Of a stretch of 64,000 nt of DNA, positions 26,096 through 34,739 are shown piece by piece. The notes under the pieces are model-generated. The model saw only the letters and a list, made by a program, of their open reading frames with translations, was not told the DNA's origin and searched no databases. Made by a program: the position numbers and the translations under genes. The DNA lies in assembly GCF_011602485.2 (NCBI RefSeq), contig NZ_CP050022.2, positions 3,244,001 through 3,308,000 on the forward strand. Direction: 5' to 3'. How positions within the stretch are numbered: the stretch's first letter is position 1; every line of letters starts with the position of its first letter. This DNA is from Bradyrhizobium sp. 1(2017). GTDB taxonomy: Bacteria > Pseudomonadota > Alphaproteobacteria > Rhizobiales > Xanthobacteraceae.

Positions 26096-27334
26096 ATGGC
26101 AGACGTTGTCGGCGCAAACGATCTGGTGGCTCTCGCGGCTCCTGAAGATCTGCCGGTTCTCAATGTGGCAGACCTCGACGCGGATCCTCACGCCATGTTC
26201 CGCAGGTATCGCGCCGACTATCCCGTTGTCGGACATGAAACGGGAGCTTTTCTGGTGCTCCGTCATGCCGACATTGAGCGGCTTGGCAGCGGTTCCTGCA
26301 TGGCCGCATCCGAAACGGTCCACCCTGAATTGTTCGGTGTCACGGAGGGAGCGCTCTTTGACTTCTTCGATCAGGGAATGCTCACCGCCAATGGAGCCAT
26401 TCATCGTCGCCGGCGATCACCGTTCTCAAGAAGCTTCGCGGCTCGAACGATCGCCGGTCTGCGGCCGCACATACGGCGTTCGTCGGAGGAATTGATCGAG
26501 AGCTGGTATGCCGATGGTCAGGTCGAGTTTGTCGGTCAGTTCGCGGCTCAGCTTCCCGCCCGCGTCATTGGCGATCTTCTCGGCCTGCCGCGAGCCGACA
26601 TCCCATCCTTCACAGAACTTGTCTACTCCGTGACACGATTCATTAGCTCCAGCGTACTGCCGGACGAAATCCCTGAAGCGGATGCGGCGTGCCAACAGTT
26701 GCGCGACTACGTGGAAAAGACGCTCGAAGACAGGCGGCGCGCCCCTCGCGACGATTTCCTCTCGGATTTCCTGGAGAGGGTAGACGCAGCGGGTGAACTA
26801 TCACCTCTCGAGATCATATTTCAGATCGTTCAGTTGATCGTCGGCGGCACCGACACGACTCGCGTCGCCATCGTGGTGCAACTGGCGCTTCTGCTCCAGC
26901 ACAGGGAGCAATGGGAAGCGGTATGTCGCGATCCCTTGCTCATTCCAGGCGCGGTTGCGGAGGCGATGCGATTCGAGCCGAGCGTGGCGTCGTTCGTCAG
27001 GGTGACAACTGAAGACATCGAGGTTGGCGGCGCTGTTCTTCCGGCCCGGCAATTCGTCATCTTGTCAACCATGTCCGCCGCGCGTGACGAAGAGGCCTAT
27101 GAACATCCCGACGTGTTTGACATCCGTCGAACCGACCAACCACGTTTACTTCCCGCCTTCGGTGCCGGCGCCCATCGTTGCATTGGTGAAGCGCTGGCAC
27201 GTGTCGAACTCGAGGAGAGCCTGGCGGCGCTCGCGGCCCGCATCCCGAAACTTCAATTGGATGAAGCGCCTGTGATCAAGGGGCACAGCGGCATCCGTCG
27301 CGTCGATACTATGCGGATATCCTGGCAGCCGTGA
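26096..27334 (+). CDS. cytochrome P450
   Basis: About 412 residues, a soluble bacterial class P450 with no membrane anchor. The I-helix motif is GGTDTTR near residue 250 (acid and Thr for oxygen activation), the ExxR is EAMR near 289, and the heme-thiolate loop is FGAGAHRCIGEALAR with the axial Cys at about 362. The start could be 26090 or 26096; 26096 has GAGAGG at better spacing. No ferredoxin or reductase gene adjoins it, so redox partners come from elsewhere. A GC-rich 235-base spacer separates it from the hydrolase gene upstream. The substrate cannot be predicted. Confidence 0.9.
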   Translation: MADVVGANDLVALAAPEDLPVLNVADLDADPHAMFRRYRADYPVVGHETGAFLVLRHADIERLGSGSCMAASETVHPELFGVTEGALFDFFDQGMLTANGAIHRRRRSPFSRSFAARTIAGLRPHIRRSSEELIESWYADGQVEFVGQFAAQLPARVIGDLLGLPRADIPSFTELVYSVTRFISSSVLPDEIPEADAACQQLRDYVEKTLEDRRRAPRDDFLSDFLERVDAAGELSPLEIIFQIVQLIVGGTDTTRVAIVVQLALLLQHREQWEAVCRDPLLIPGAVAEAMRFEPSVASFVRVTTEDIEVGGAVLPARQFVILSTMSAARDEEAYEHPDVFDIRRTDQPRLLPAFGAGAHRCIGEALARVELEESLAALAARIPKLQLDEAPVIKGHSGIRRVDTMRISWQP

Positions 27335-27624
27335 AATCCGGATGAGGCATCGGCGTCAAGGTCCGAAGATCGGCCCGTGCTGAGGGCCTCACACGCGTTC
27401 GCTGGAGATGCAAATGATGATAGGCGCAACGGCGATATCGCGCCAGACCGAGCTCGTTGCGGCGGCGTGTCTTCGTCTCAGGGAGCTCGATTCAGCAGAC
27501 AATTGCGCGTTGGCAACAACGCCGATCGATAAGCTGCCGCCACGCTGGGAACCGGATGCGCGGGCGCATGAAGTCGCTCTGCACATCTTTCCGGAGCCAA
27601 CGTGATCGTCCGCGCTCCCGGTCG

Positions 27625-28548
27625 TCACTCGCGCTGTGGCATACTGCTGGGAACGATCGTTTGAACGATCGACGAATCGAGCGCTTCATAGTCGTGCAGG
27701 CCGATGGTCGCGTAGAGCTCCGCGCGTGTCTGCATCCGTTCGACGACCCTGTGCGTGCCTCCATCCCGCGAGATCGCGGCGTATAGATCGGCCTGGGCCT
27801 TGTTTGCCATCCGCAGAGAAGACACCGGCCAGATCACCATCGCGTAACCCATGGCTTCGAACTCGGCAGCGGTGAAGAACGGTGTCTTGCCGAACTCCGT
27901 CATGTTAGCGAGGAGAGGGACACCAGGCATGCGCTCGGCGAAGGCGCGGAACATCTCGGCCGTGTTCAGCGCTTCTGGAAAGATCGCATCGGCACCCGCT
28001 TCGATATAGAGTTTTGCGCGCGCGATCGCGCCGTCGAGACCTTCGCTTGCGGCGGCGTCGGTCCTGGCGACGATGACGAGATCGCGCCGTGCCTTCGCGG
28101 CGGCTGCGACCTTGGCGGCCATGTCGTGCGCGTCGGCGATCTTCTTGTCGTTGAGATGGCCGCACTTTTTTGGCAAAATCTGATCTTCGAGATGAAGCGC
28201 GCCTGCACCTGCGTCCTCGAAGACACGCGTCGCATGCATCACGTTCAACGCTTCGCCGTAACCGGTGTCGGCGTCGACGAGGAGCGGAAGTCCCGCCGCG
28301 CGGACGATCTGGCGAACGAAGAAGGCGACTTCATCTACGGCGATGATGCCGAGATCGGGCAGGCCCATCGATGCTGTCATCGCTGCGCCAGACAGATAAA
28401 GCGCGTCGAAGCCGGCGGCCTTGGCTTGCAGCGCTGCCATGCCGTTGTGAGCGCCCGGCAGTTGCAGAATGCCGGGCTGTTTCAACAACTCGCGGAAACG
28501 CCGGCCGGCGGATTCGCGGGGAAGGTCGGCGGCAACGAGATAAGTCAT
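27625..28548 (-). CDS. isocitrate lyase/PEP mutase superfamily, methylisocitrate or dimethylmalate lyase-like
   Basis: 307 residues, a TIM-barrel carbon-carbon lyase of the PrpB/dimethylmalate lyase group. Visible features are the N-terminal FRELLKQPGILQLPGAHNG, PLLVDADTGYGEALNV with the Mg-binding Asp, LEDQ, the catalytic loop KKCGH near 126-130, and VARTDAA. PrpB-type enzymes cleave 2-methylisocitrate to pyruvate and succinate, while close relatives cleave 2,3-dimethylmalate to propionate and pyruvate. Sequence alone does not separate them. It is the second gene of a leftward pair, 21 bases behind the PrpF-like gene. No prpC or canonical prpD is nearby, which argues against a standard propionate operon. 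Confidence 0.85.
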   Translation of the reverse strand: MTYLVAADLPRESAGRRFRELLKQPGILQLPGAHNGMAALQAKAAGFDALYLSGAAMTASMGLPDLGIIAVDEVAFFVRQIVRAAGLPLLVDADTGYGEALNVMHATRVFEDAGAGALHLEDQILPKKCGHLNDKKIADAHDMAAKVAAAAKARRDLVIVARTDAAASEGLDGAIARAKLYIEAGADAIFPEALNTAEMFRAFAERMPGVPLLANMTEFGKTPFFTAAEFEAMGYAMVIWPVSSLRMANKAQADLYAAISRDGGTHRVVERMQTRAELYATIGLHDYEALDSSIVQTIVPSSMPQRE

Positions 28549-28569
28549 CCTTCAGAGCTCCAGCAATGA

Positions 28570-29748
28570 TTATGCGCTGCGCCGTGCTTGCACAGTTGCT
28601 TTGGCAGGTCGATAGAACACGCTGCCTTCGAATAGCCGCCTGGCGGTGCGATACACCGCGCCATGAATGGCGCGCGCCTTGGCGGGGTCGTCGGCGTGTT
28701 CGACGGCGGCATCGACCACGGTCGTGCCGGAGGGATGCGCGATGGTGATCGGACCATCCCCGACGCGGGCCAGCCGATTCGCAAGCGTGCCCTTGATACG
28801 CACCGCGATGGCGAGGCAGGTGGCGCCGGTGATTGGGACCGCGCGATGCGGCTGGCCGATCGAAATCATCCGGATGCCGAGCGACATGTCGGAAGGCTCG
28901 AGCCCCTGACCCGACAAGGTCGTCATCTGCCGCGGTGCCACGATCATCGCGACCTTGGGCACGCTCGGGATCTTTGCGGCCGCCGCGACATCGGGAGCAA
29001 GGTCCATCGCCACGGAGGCCGCGCAGCGAATCGCCTCCATCCGTTCGAGGAAGCCCGCATCGCTCTCCAGCGCTTCGGGCATCTCGCTGCCGTCCTTGCC
29101 GAGCGCGGCGGCAGCGACGAAGACGCAGGGGTTGGCGGCATCGACGAGCGATGCCTCGACCGGACCGAGGCCGGGAATATCGAGGGTGTCGGAGACGTGT
29201 CCTGTCGGCAGCAGGCGTCCGGTCCTGGTGCCGCCGGGATCGGTGAATTCAAGCCGGACCGGCGCGCCCTGTCGGCCGACGCCGTCGATGCTCATCTCAC
29301 CTTCGGTCTCCACCTCCCCATCATTCATCGGGAAACGCGCGACGATGATCTTGCCGGTGTTGGTGTTGTGGATGCGTACAACGGCCTCGCCGTTCGCGGG
29401 CGCCGTTACCAGCCCTTCGCTGACGGCGAACGGGCCCATCGCCGAAGACATGTTGCCGCAATTTGCGCTGTAATCGACTGCGGCGCTGTTCACCGAGATT
29501 TGCGCAAAGGTGTAATCGATATCGGCATCGGAGCGCGTCGGTGCGCCGACTACGCAGACCTTCGACAAGGACGACAGCCCACCGCCCATTCCGTCCAGCT
29601 GACGGCCATTGGGATCCGGCGAGCCCATCACGGCCAGGAAGATCGGGTCCCATAGGGCGGGATCTGCCGGCAGGTCTTTTCTGTTGAAGACGACGGCCTT
29701 CGACGTGCCGCCGCGCATGAAAGTGGCTCTGAGCTTGTGCTGCGGCAT
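28570..29748 (-). CDS. PrpF-family isomerase (methylaconitate/methylitaconate/oxalomesaconate type)
   Basis: 392 residues. PrpF proteins have a diaminopimelate-epimerase-like fold and move a double bond by proton transfer. Hallmarks are ATFMRGGTSKAVVF at the N-terminus, DGMGGGLSSLSKVCVVG, and VDYSANCGNMSSAMGPFAV, which contains the conserved Cys region. Members act on 2-methylaconitate, 3-methylitaconate (Mii) or 4-oxalomesaconate. AAAGG precedes the ATG. TGTATAC motifs at 29764 and 29793 lie directly upstream and are candidate operators for the adjacent GntR protein. It is in an operon with the lyase gene downstream. Confidence 0.85.
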   Translation of the reverse strand: MPQHKLRATFMRGGTSKAVVFNRKDLPADPALWDPIFLAVMGSPDPNGRQLDGMGGGLSSLSKVCVVGAPTRSDADIDYTFAQISVNSAAVDYSANCGNMSSAMGPFAVSEGLVTAPANGEAVVRIHNTNTGKIIVARFPMNDGEVETEGEMSIDGVGRQGAPVRLEFTDPGGTRTGRLLPTGHVSDTLDIPGLGPVEASLVDAANPCVFVAAAALGKDGSEMPEALESDAGFLERMEAIRCAASVAMDLAPDVAAAAKIPSVPKVAMIVAPRQMTTLSGQGLEPSDMSLGIRMISIGQPHRAVPITGATCLAIAVRIKGTLANRLARVGDGPITIAHPSGTTVVDAAVEHADDPAKARAIHGAVYRTARRLFEGSVFYRPAKATVQARRSA

Positions 29749-29763
29749 GAAGCTGCCTTTTTA

Positions 29764-29800
29764 TGTATACCGTTGTATCCTTTGGATGCTTGTGTATACA
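29764..29800. promoter_or_regulatory. candidate GntR operators before the prpF-like gene
   Basis: TGTATAC occurs at 29764-29770, and the full palindrome TGTATACA at 29793-29800, 29 bases apart. Both lie within 55 bases upstream of the leftward prpF-like ATG. The same core is embedded in the 16-base palindrome at 30842. Binding by the GntR/FCD protein encoded at 29999 is inferred from position and symmetry. Confidence 0.5.
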
Positions 29801-29998
29801 TTATCGAGGCGGCCCGCTACCCTTATTCTATTCGGTGGACGCTGATGGCCTCGTTCCAGACAGGCGGCGCGACGCCGAATATCCTGCGTCGCTCGCGTGC
29901 CTCGTAAGGTCGGAAGAATCGACGCAGATCAGTGATGGACGGCCTGGTGCGCCTCGCTCGTATGAGCAGTGCCTGCCGAATGAGATCGGAAAGACTTC

Positions 29999-30703
29999 AT
30001 GAACGACGACATGGTGTTGCCGGACCGGGCGAAGTTTGCATCTGCTGCCGACTACGCCTACGCGGCGCTGCGGCGTGAGATCGTGGAGGGGCGTTTTGCT
30101 CCGGGGCGGCGCATGCGCGAAGTGGAGTTGGCGGAACATCTCGGCATCAGCCGAACACCGACGCGCCAGGCGCTGACGCGGCTCGAGCTGGAGGGGCTGC
30201 TCGATCTTCGCCCGAGGACGGGGCTCGTCGTATCGGTTCTCGACATGGATGCGGTCGAAGAACTCTACGAAATGCGTGCCGCGCTCGAAGGCACCGCGGC
30301 TGCGATGGCCGCCAAGCACGCAAGTCCGAAAGATCTTGCTGCATTGGCCAGGCTCGTTGCCGAAGGTGAAACGCTCGATCGCGATCCGCTCAAGCTTTAT
30401 CGCCACAACAGGGAATTGCACGACGCCATTCATGTTGCGGCTCACAACCGGTATCTCGAAAAGAGCTTGTCCGCTCTTCAGGATGCAATCGCGCTTCTCG
30501 GGCCGACGACATTGGCTGACAAGGGGCGTTTCGCTGTCGCTCAGGCGGAACACGCTGCGATCGTGCAGGCCATTTCGCAAAGGGAAGGCGAGAAGGCCGA
30601 TCGCCTGGCGCGCACGCACGTCTTGAATGCGCTCGAGACACGCCGTGTCATCCTGGCGAAGGAGCGTGAGCTCGAGGCCCGCCGGGAACAGGAGGGCGCC
30701 TGA
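29999..30703 (+). CDS. GntR-family transcriptional regulator with FCD domain
   Basis: 234 residues. The N-terminal winged helix spans about 10-80: YAALRREIVEGRFAPGRRMR, then LAEHLGISRTPTRQALTRLE. The all-helical FCD effector domain follows, with ELYEMRAALEGTAAAMAA and the putative metal/carboxylate-binding HNRELHDAIHVAAHNRYL. FCD regulators usually sense carboxylic acids. The gene is divergent from the prpF-lyase pair and precedes the TcuA-like gene, and TGTATACA palindromes stand before both arms. It is thus the likely repressor of the cluster, relieved by a pathway carboxylate. The start fits the family length. Confidence 0.9.
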   Translation: MNDDMVLPDRAKFASAADYAYAALRREIVEGRFAPGRRMREVELAEHLGISRTPTRQALTRLELEGLLDLRPRTGLVVSVLDMDAVEELYEMRAALEGTAAAMAAKHASPKDLAALARLVAEGETLDRDPLKLYRHNRELHDAIHVAAHNRYLEKSLSALQDAIALLGPTTLADKGRFAVAQAEHAAIVQAISQREGEKADRLARTHVLNALETRRVILAKERELEARREQEGA

Positions 30704-30841
30704 ATCGACGTGCGAGCTGCAGCTCGACTGCCGCTCGTACTGCTGCGCTGCCTGCTGACCCTTCTCCGTTGATATCTCCGTAACAGGCTGTTTTCATGGG
30801 AATTTTTCCAGAAAATGGCTGTCTTCAAATTGTCTTGCATT

Positions 30842-30857
30842 CCAATGTATACATTGG
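30842..30857. promoter_or_regulatory. perfect 16-bp palindrome, candidate GntR operator before tcuA-like gene
   Basis: CCAATGTATACATTGG is fully self-complementary and contains the TGTATACA core also present before the prpF-like gene. It lies 56 bases before the ATG at 30914. A second inverted repeat, GTATTC-ACCA-GAATAC (30857-30872), abuts it. Perfect symmetry and a shared core on both arms make it the strongest operator in the window. Confidence 0.65.
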
Positions 30858-30913
30858 TATTCACCAGAATACAGAAGCACAGAAGGCCGCGGGCCAAGCG
30901 GGAAGGAACGGAA

Positions 30914-32434
30914 ATGCACGAAGAGTTCGATGTGATCGTCGTCGGCGCGGGAAACGCTGCCTTGGCCGCGGCGGTCTCCGCGAAGGAAAACGGCGCAGAT
31001 CGTGTCGTCGTTCTCGAGAAGGCTCCCCGCGAAATGCGCGGCGGCAATACGCACTGGAGCGGCGGCGTGCTGCGCTTCGCCTATGACGAGCCGCGCGAGA
31101 TCGGCGCCTTGCTGCCGGGCGTCGAGGACGAGTTCGACAATTTCTACGACGGCATCTCGCCCTATACGCAGGAAGATTTTCACGGCGATCTCATGCGCGT
31201 GACCAATGGGCGCACCGATCCGACCTTGTCGCGGCTGCTGGTGTCGAACTCGCAGGCGACCGTTCGCTGGATGAAGGATACCGGCGGCATCAAGATGGAG
31301 CCGGCGATCAGCCTGTCCGCCGTCAAGAAGGACAATGTGATGGTGTGGGCGCGCGGCCTCGTGGTGCGCGCCGCCCATGAAGGTGTCGGCCTTTCGCGCA
31401 GCTGGTTCGCCACCTGCGAGCGCATGGGCATCGAGGTCCGCTACGGCAATGCGGTCTCGGAACTGCTCGTCGATGACAATGGCCGCGTGGTCGGCGTCAA
31501 GACCAAGGACGATGACGGTGTGCGCTCGCTCGGCGCAAAAGCCGTTGTGCTCGGCTGCGGCGGGTTCGAAGCCAACGTCCAGATGCGCACGCAGCACATC
31601 GGCCCTCTGGTCGGCGCGGCGAAGGTTCGCGGCACGCCGCACAATCAGGGCGACGGCCTGCGCATGGCGCTGGCCATCGGTGCTATGCCCTGGGGGCAGT
31701 GGAGCGGCTGCCATGCGACGCCGATCAGCGCGGACTGGGGCGATTTCGCGCCGCGTGAGATGACCGACCGCAGCAATCGGCTGTCCTATGTCTACTCGGT
31801 GATGATCAATCGCAAGGGCAAGCGCTTCGTCGACGAGGGCGAGGACGGCGCGCTCTTCACCTACGCCAAGTTCGGCCGCGCCATCCTGGCCGAGCCGGGT
31901 GCCAAGGCCTATCAGCTGTTCGACAGCAAGGTGATCCACCTGCTCGAGCCGCGCTATTCGACCAGCGATCCGATCAAGGCCAATTCGCTGGAAGATCTGA
32001 TTGCGCAGCTCGACATCGACGACAAGGCGCAGGCGCTCAAGACCGTCCTCAACTACAACGACCACGCGCGTGCGGCGGACGAAGGCTTCGATCCCACGAA
32101 GAAGGACGGCCTCTCGACCAAGGGGCTCGATCTCGAAAAGACCAACTGGGCGCTTCGGCTCGACAAGCCGCCTTATTATGCTTACAGCGCGACGGGCGGC
32201 ATCACCTTCACCTTCGGCGGATTGAAGATCAACGAGAACGCCGAGGTGATCGGCACCGACTGGCGTCCGATCAAGGGACTGTTCTGCTGCGGCGAACTGG
32301 TCGGCGGTCTCTTCTACGACAACTATCCCGCGGGCACCGGTCTCGTCTCCGGCGCGACCTTCGGACGGATCGCGGGCCGCAACGCTGCAAGCCAGCAGAG
32401 TGCGGCACCAGCCAAAGCGGTGGCTTCGCGATGA
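30914..32434 (+). CDS. FAD-dependent tricarballylate dehydrogenase-like flavoprotein (TcuA-like)
   Basis: 506 residues of the fumarate reductase/succinate dehydrogenase flavoprotein-like family. FAD binding is shown by FDVIVVGAGNAALAAAVSA near the N-terminus and VVLEKAP. The substrate region has GGNTHWSGGVLR, VVLGCGGFEANVQM, GDGLRMALAIGA and a C-terminal YNYPAGTG-like end (YDNYPAGTGLVSGATFGR). In Salmonella, TcuA oxidises tricarballylate to cis-aconitate. The substrate here may be another tricarboxylate. ATG at 30914 follows GGAAGGAACGG; the frame is open to 30815. Its stop overlaps the next start (ATGA). No TcuB electron-transfer partner was found nearby. It lies behind the 30842 palindrome. 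Confidence 0.8.
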   Translation: MHEEFDVIVVGAGNAALAAAVSAKENGADRVVVLEKAPREMRGGNTHWSGGVLRFAYDEPREIGALLPGVEDEFDNFYDGISPYTQEDFHGDLMRVTNGRTDPTLSRLLVSNSQATVRWMKDTGGIKMEPAISLSAVKKDNVMVWARGLVVRAAHEGVGLSRSWFATCERMGIEVRYGNAVSELLVDDNGRVVGVKTKDDDGVRSLGAKAVVLGCGGFEANVQMRTQHIGPLVGAAKVRGTPHNQGDGLRMALAIGAMPWGQWSGCHATPISADWGDFAPREMTDRSNRLSYVYSVMINRKGKRFVDEGEDGALFTYAKFGRAILAEPGAKAYQLFDSKVIHLLEPRYSTSDPIKANSLEDLIAQLDIDDKAQALKTVLNYNDHARAADEGFDPTKKDGLSTKGLDLEKTNWALRLDKPPYYAYSATGGITFTFGGLKINENAEVIGTDWRPIKGLFCCGELVGGLFYDNYPAGTGLVSGATFGRIAGRNAASQQSAAPAKAVASR

Positions 32435-33420
32435 GCGTCGCCGCCACGACCTCGGGATCCGGCTTTTGCGCCGAGAGTCTGGCCGAGCAGATCCTGACCC
32501 CGCAGCCGCGGGACGCCAGGACGCTTGCACAGGCGAGGGCAGCGGTCATTCAGGCGTTTGGCCAGACGCTGTCCGGTACCCGGGCAGGCCTGACGAAGGC
32601 CCTGCTGAATACATCAGGCGTCGCGATGGCCGACGGCGCGTCGCTCGTCTTCGGGACGGAGCGGCGGACCAGCGCGGTCGATGCTACGCTGATCAACGCC
32701 ACCGCAGCGGCGGCCGGGTCCGAAGCATCGCATGGTGGTATGAATGCGGCCTGCATCGTGACGCTGTTCGCGCTCTGTGAGGAGCGGCAAACGACCGGGC
32801 AGGAATTCCTCGATGCGTTGATATCGGGCGCAAAGGCGTCCGTTAGTCTCGCGCCCGCGCTGTCGCTGGCAGGCGACCAGTTCGGGCCCGCCTTGCTCGG
32901 TGGGGTAGCGGCCGCAACGCACGTGCTCGGATTGAGTCGTCCGAAAATTGCAGCCGCATTGCTCATGACCGGGATGGCGAACGTTGACAGTCCCGCCACG
33001 CAGGGCGGGCCGAAGTCGTTGATGGCTGGACTGAGCTTCAGGAGCGGACTGCTGGCCGCGCTGCTCGCCGAGGCGATGGACGAGGCTTCCTGCGCCGAGG
33101 TGATCGGCAGTGAGGGCGAAGCGATCTCACCTCAGGCCGCGGACAGCAGCGCGTCCGAAGCGGCGGCGTTCGATCTTCTTGCCGTTCAATTGCCGCCGGA
33201 AGCCGATCTCTGGGACCAGTTCGAACGGCAGGCGAGCGTCGTCCTGCAGCGCGATCAGATCGCTCCGCTGTTCGAGCGGCTTGAGACCATCGACAAGGTG
33301 AAGGATCTCGCGACGGTTTCGCGTCTGTTGCAGACGCGCGGCGCTCAGGCGGCGCCGAAGAAAGTCGTCTTCGCCGCGCGTGGAACGCACGAGCCGGAGG
33401 AGACGACCTGGGTTCCCTGA
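32431..33420 (+). CDS. MmgE/PrpD-like protein, short and diverged
   Basis: 329 residues; PrpD proteins are usually about 450-480. The N-terminal all-helical part matches the family (ARAAVIQAFGQTLSGTRAGL, DATLINATAAAAGSEASHGG, GQEFLDALISGAKASVSL, VAAATHVLGLSRPKIAAALL). The second alpha/beta domain seems mostly missing. The C-terminal 100 residues are a helix-rich tail (FERLETIDKVKDLATVSRLL) unlike canonical PrpD. The usual family HxxD region reads GSEASHGG, so dehydratase activity is uncertain. It overlaps TcuA by four bases, so translation is coupled. It may be a degenerate dehydratase, an isomerase or a structural partner. Confidence 0.65.
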   Translation: MSVAATTSGSGFCAESLAEQILTPQPRDARTLAQARAAVIQAFGQTLSGTRAGLTKALLNTSGVAMADGASLVFGTERRTSAVDATLINATAAAAGSEASHGGMNAACIVTLFALCEERQTTGQEFLDALISGAKASVSLAPALSLAGDQFGPALLGGVAAATHVLGLSRPKIAAALLMTGMANVDSPATQGGPKSLMAGLSFRSGLLAALLAEAMDEASCAEVIGSEGEAISPQAADSSASEAAAFDLLAVQLPPEADLWDQFERQASVVLQRDQIAPLFERLETIDKVKDLATVSRLLQTRGAQAAPKKVVFAARGTHEPEETTWVP

Positions 33421-33517
33421 ACCCGCGAAGGAATGCGAGGCAGCGAGGCTGCTTCGTGACAACAAGCCTGACAACAAGAGCAAGGCCGACAAAAGCAACA
33501 TCTGGGGAGAGATTGGA

Positions 33518-34675
33518 ATGAAGCGTTTTGAGTTGATTGCCGTACTCGCTGCATCGGCCGTGTGCTCTGCGGCGCACGCCGAAGACAGTGTCACGATCGG
33601 TGTTCACGCCAGCTTTTCCGGGGCCGGCGCAGCGTTCGCCGAAGGCATGCTCGCCGCGACGAATTTTGCCGCCGAAGATGTCAACAAGGACGGCGGCCTT
33701 GAGGTCGCCGGCAAGCGCTACAAGGTCCTGATTAAGCAATATGACGACCGCTACCGCGCCCAGGATGCGGTCACGGCCATGGATCGCCTCATCACCCAGG
33801 ACGGAATTCGCTTTGTCGTCGGTCCGATGGGGTCGGCGGCGGCGGTGGCGACGAAAGATCAGACCACCTCCGGTAAGGTCATCACCATGACGCTGGCGTT
33901 CACGCCGCGCGCGCTGGGCGCCGACGCGCCCTATGCGTACCGGCCGGTCATAACCACGGGTGAATTTTCCGACCCGCAAGTTGCGTGGCTCATGAAGAAT
34001 ACAGCGGCCAAGCAGGTCGTGTCGCTGCTGCCTAACGACGAGACCGGGCAGCAGATCGGTGTCGCGAACTTCAACTCCTACGCCAAGACCGGCGCAAAGC
34101 TGCAGGTCGAGTATTTCGAGCGCGAGCGCGTCGATTTCGTGCCGATCCTCACCCGCATCCTGATGAAGGCCGACGGCCTTGAGCTCGGCGGCAATTCTCC
34201 GACTACGGCCGGACTCATTCTCAAGCAGGCGCGCGAGCTCGGTTACAAGGGCCCGGTGTTCGTGACCGGCGGCGACGTCGCGGCCGAGATGCTCAAGGTC
34301 GCTGGCAAGGATGCGGCCGAAGACGTCTACGTCCACCTGCCGATCGACACCGGTCTGCCGGATACGGCCGCCTATGTCGCCCGCTTCAAGGCCAAGTATG
34401 GCCCGAATATGAACGGCTTCAGCCCGTTCTTCTATGCCGGCCTGCAGATGCTGTTCACCGCCATGAAGAAGGCCGGGACCGTGGACGACACCACCAAGAT
34501 CGCAACGACGCTCGACGGATTGTCCGACGTTCCCACCGCAATGGGCAAGGCGGGTTGGACCGGCGAGCAGAAGTACGGGATCAAGCACCAGATCGACCTG
34601 CCGTTCTATGTCGGGCAGTTCAAGGACGGCGTCGTCGCGAAGGTGGCGACCTGCGACGTCAACGCGTGCAGATAA
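33518..34675 (+). CDS. branched-chain-type ABC transporter substrate-binding protein (LivJ/K-like)
   Basis: 385 residues with signal MKRFELIAVLAASAVCSAAH. The mature protein has the type-I periplasmic binding fold: DSVTIGVHASFSGAGAAFAE, VNKDGGLEVAGKRYKVLIKQ, then FVVGPMGSAAAVATKDQ at the ligand region. Members bind amino acids, but also many aromatic and organic acids, so a carboxylate ligand is likely from context. GGGGAGA precedes the ATG; the frame is open to 33380. It begins a five-gene transporter set with two permeases and two ATPases. Two Cys in CDVNACR close the protein. Confidence 0.9.
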   Translation: MKRFELIAVLAASAVCSAAHAEDSVTIGVHASFSGAGAAFAEGMLAATNFAAEDVNKDGGLEVAGKRYKVLIKQYDDRYRAQDAVTAMDRLITQDGIRFVVGPMGSAAAVATKDQTTSGKVITMTLAFTPRALGADAPYAYRPVITTGEFSDPQVAWLMKNTAAKQVVSLLPNDETGQQIGVANFNSYAKTGAKLQVEYFERERVDFVPILTRILMKADGLELGGNSPTTAGLILKQARELGYKGPVFVTGGDVAAEMLKVAGKDAAEDVYVHLPIDTGLPDTAAYVARFKAKYGPNMNGFSPFFYAGLQMLFTAMKKAGTVDDTTKIATTLDGLSDVPTAMGKAGWTGEQKYGIKHQIDLPFYVGQFKDGVVAKVATCDVNACR

Positions 34676-34739
34676 GCAGCCGCTACATCGGGCGAGGCGC
34701 GCTGCTGCGCCTCGCTGAAGCGATTGGAGTTGTCGTCCC

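Noticed and set aside
27408-27605. 65-codon frame after the P450 gene
   Set aside because: No family resemblance and a weak ribosome site; it may be real but cannot be supported.
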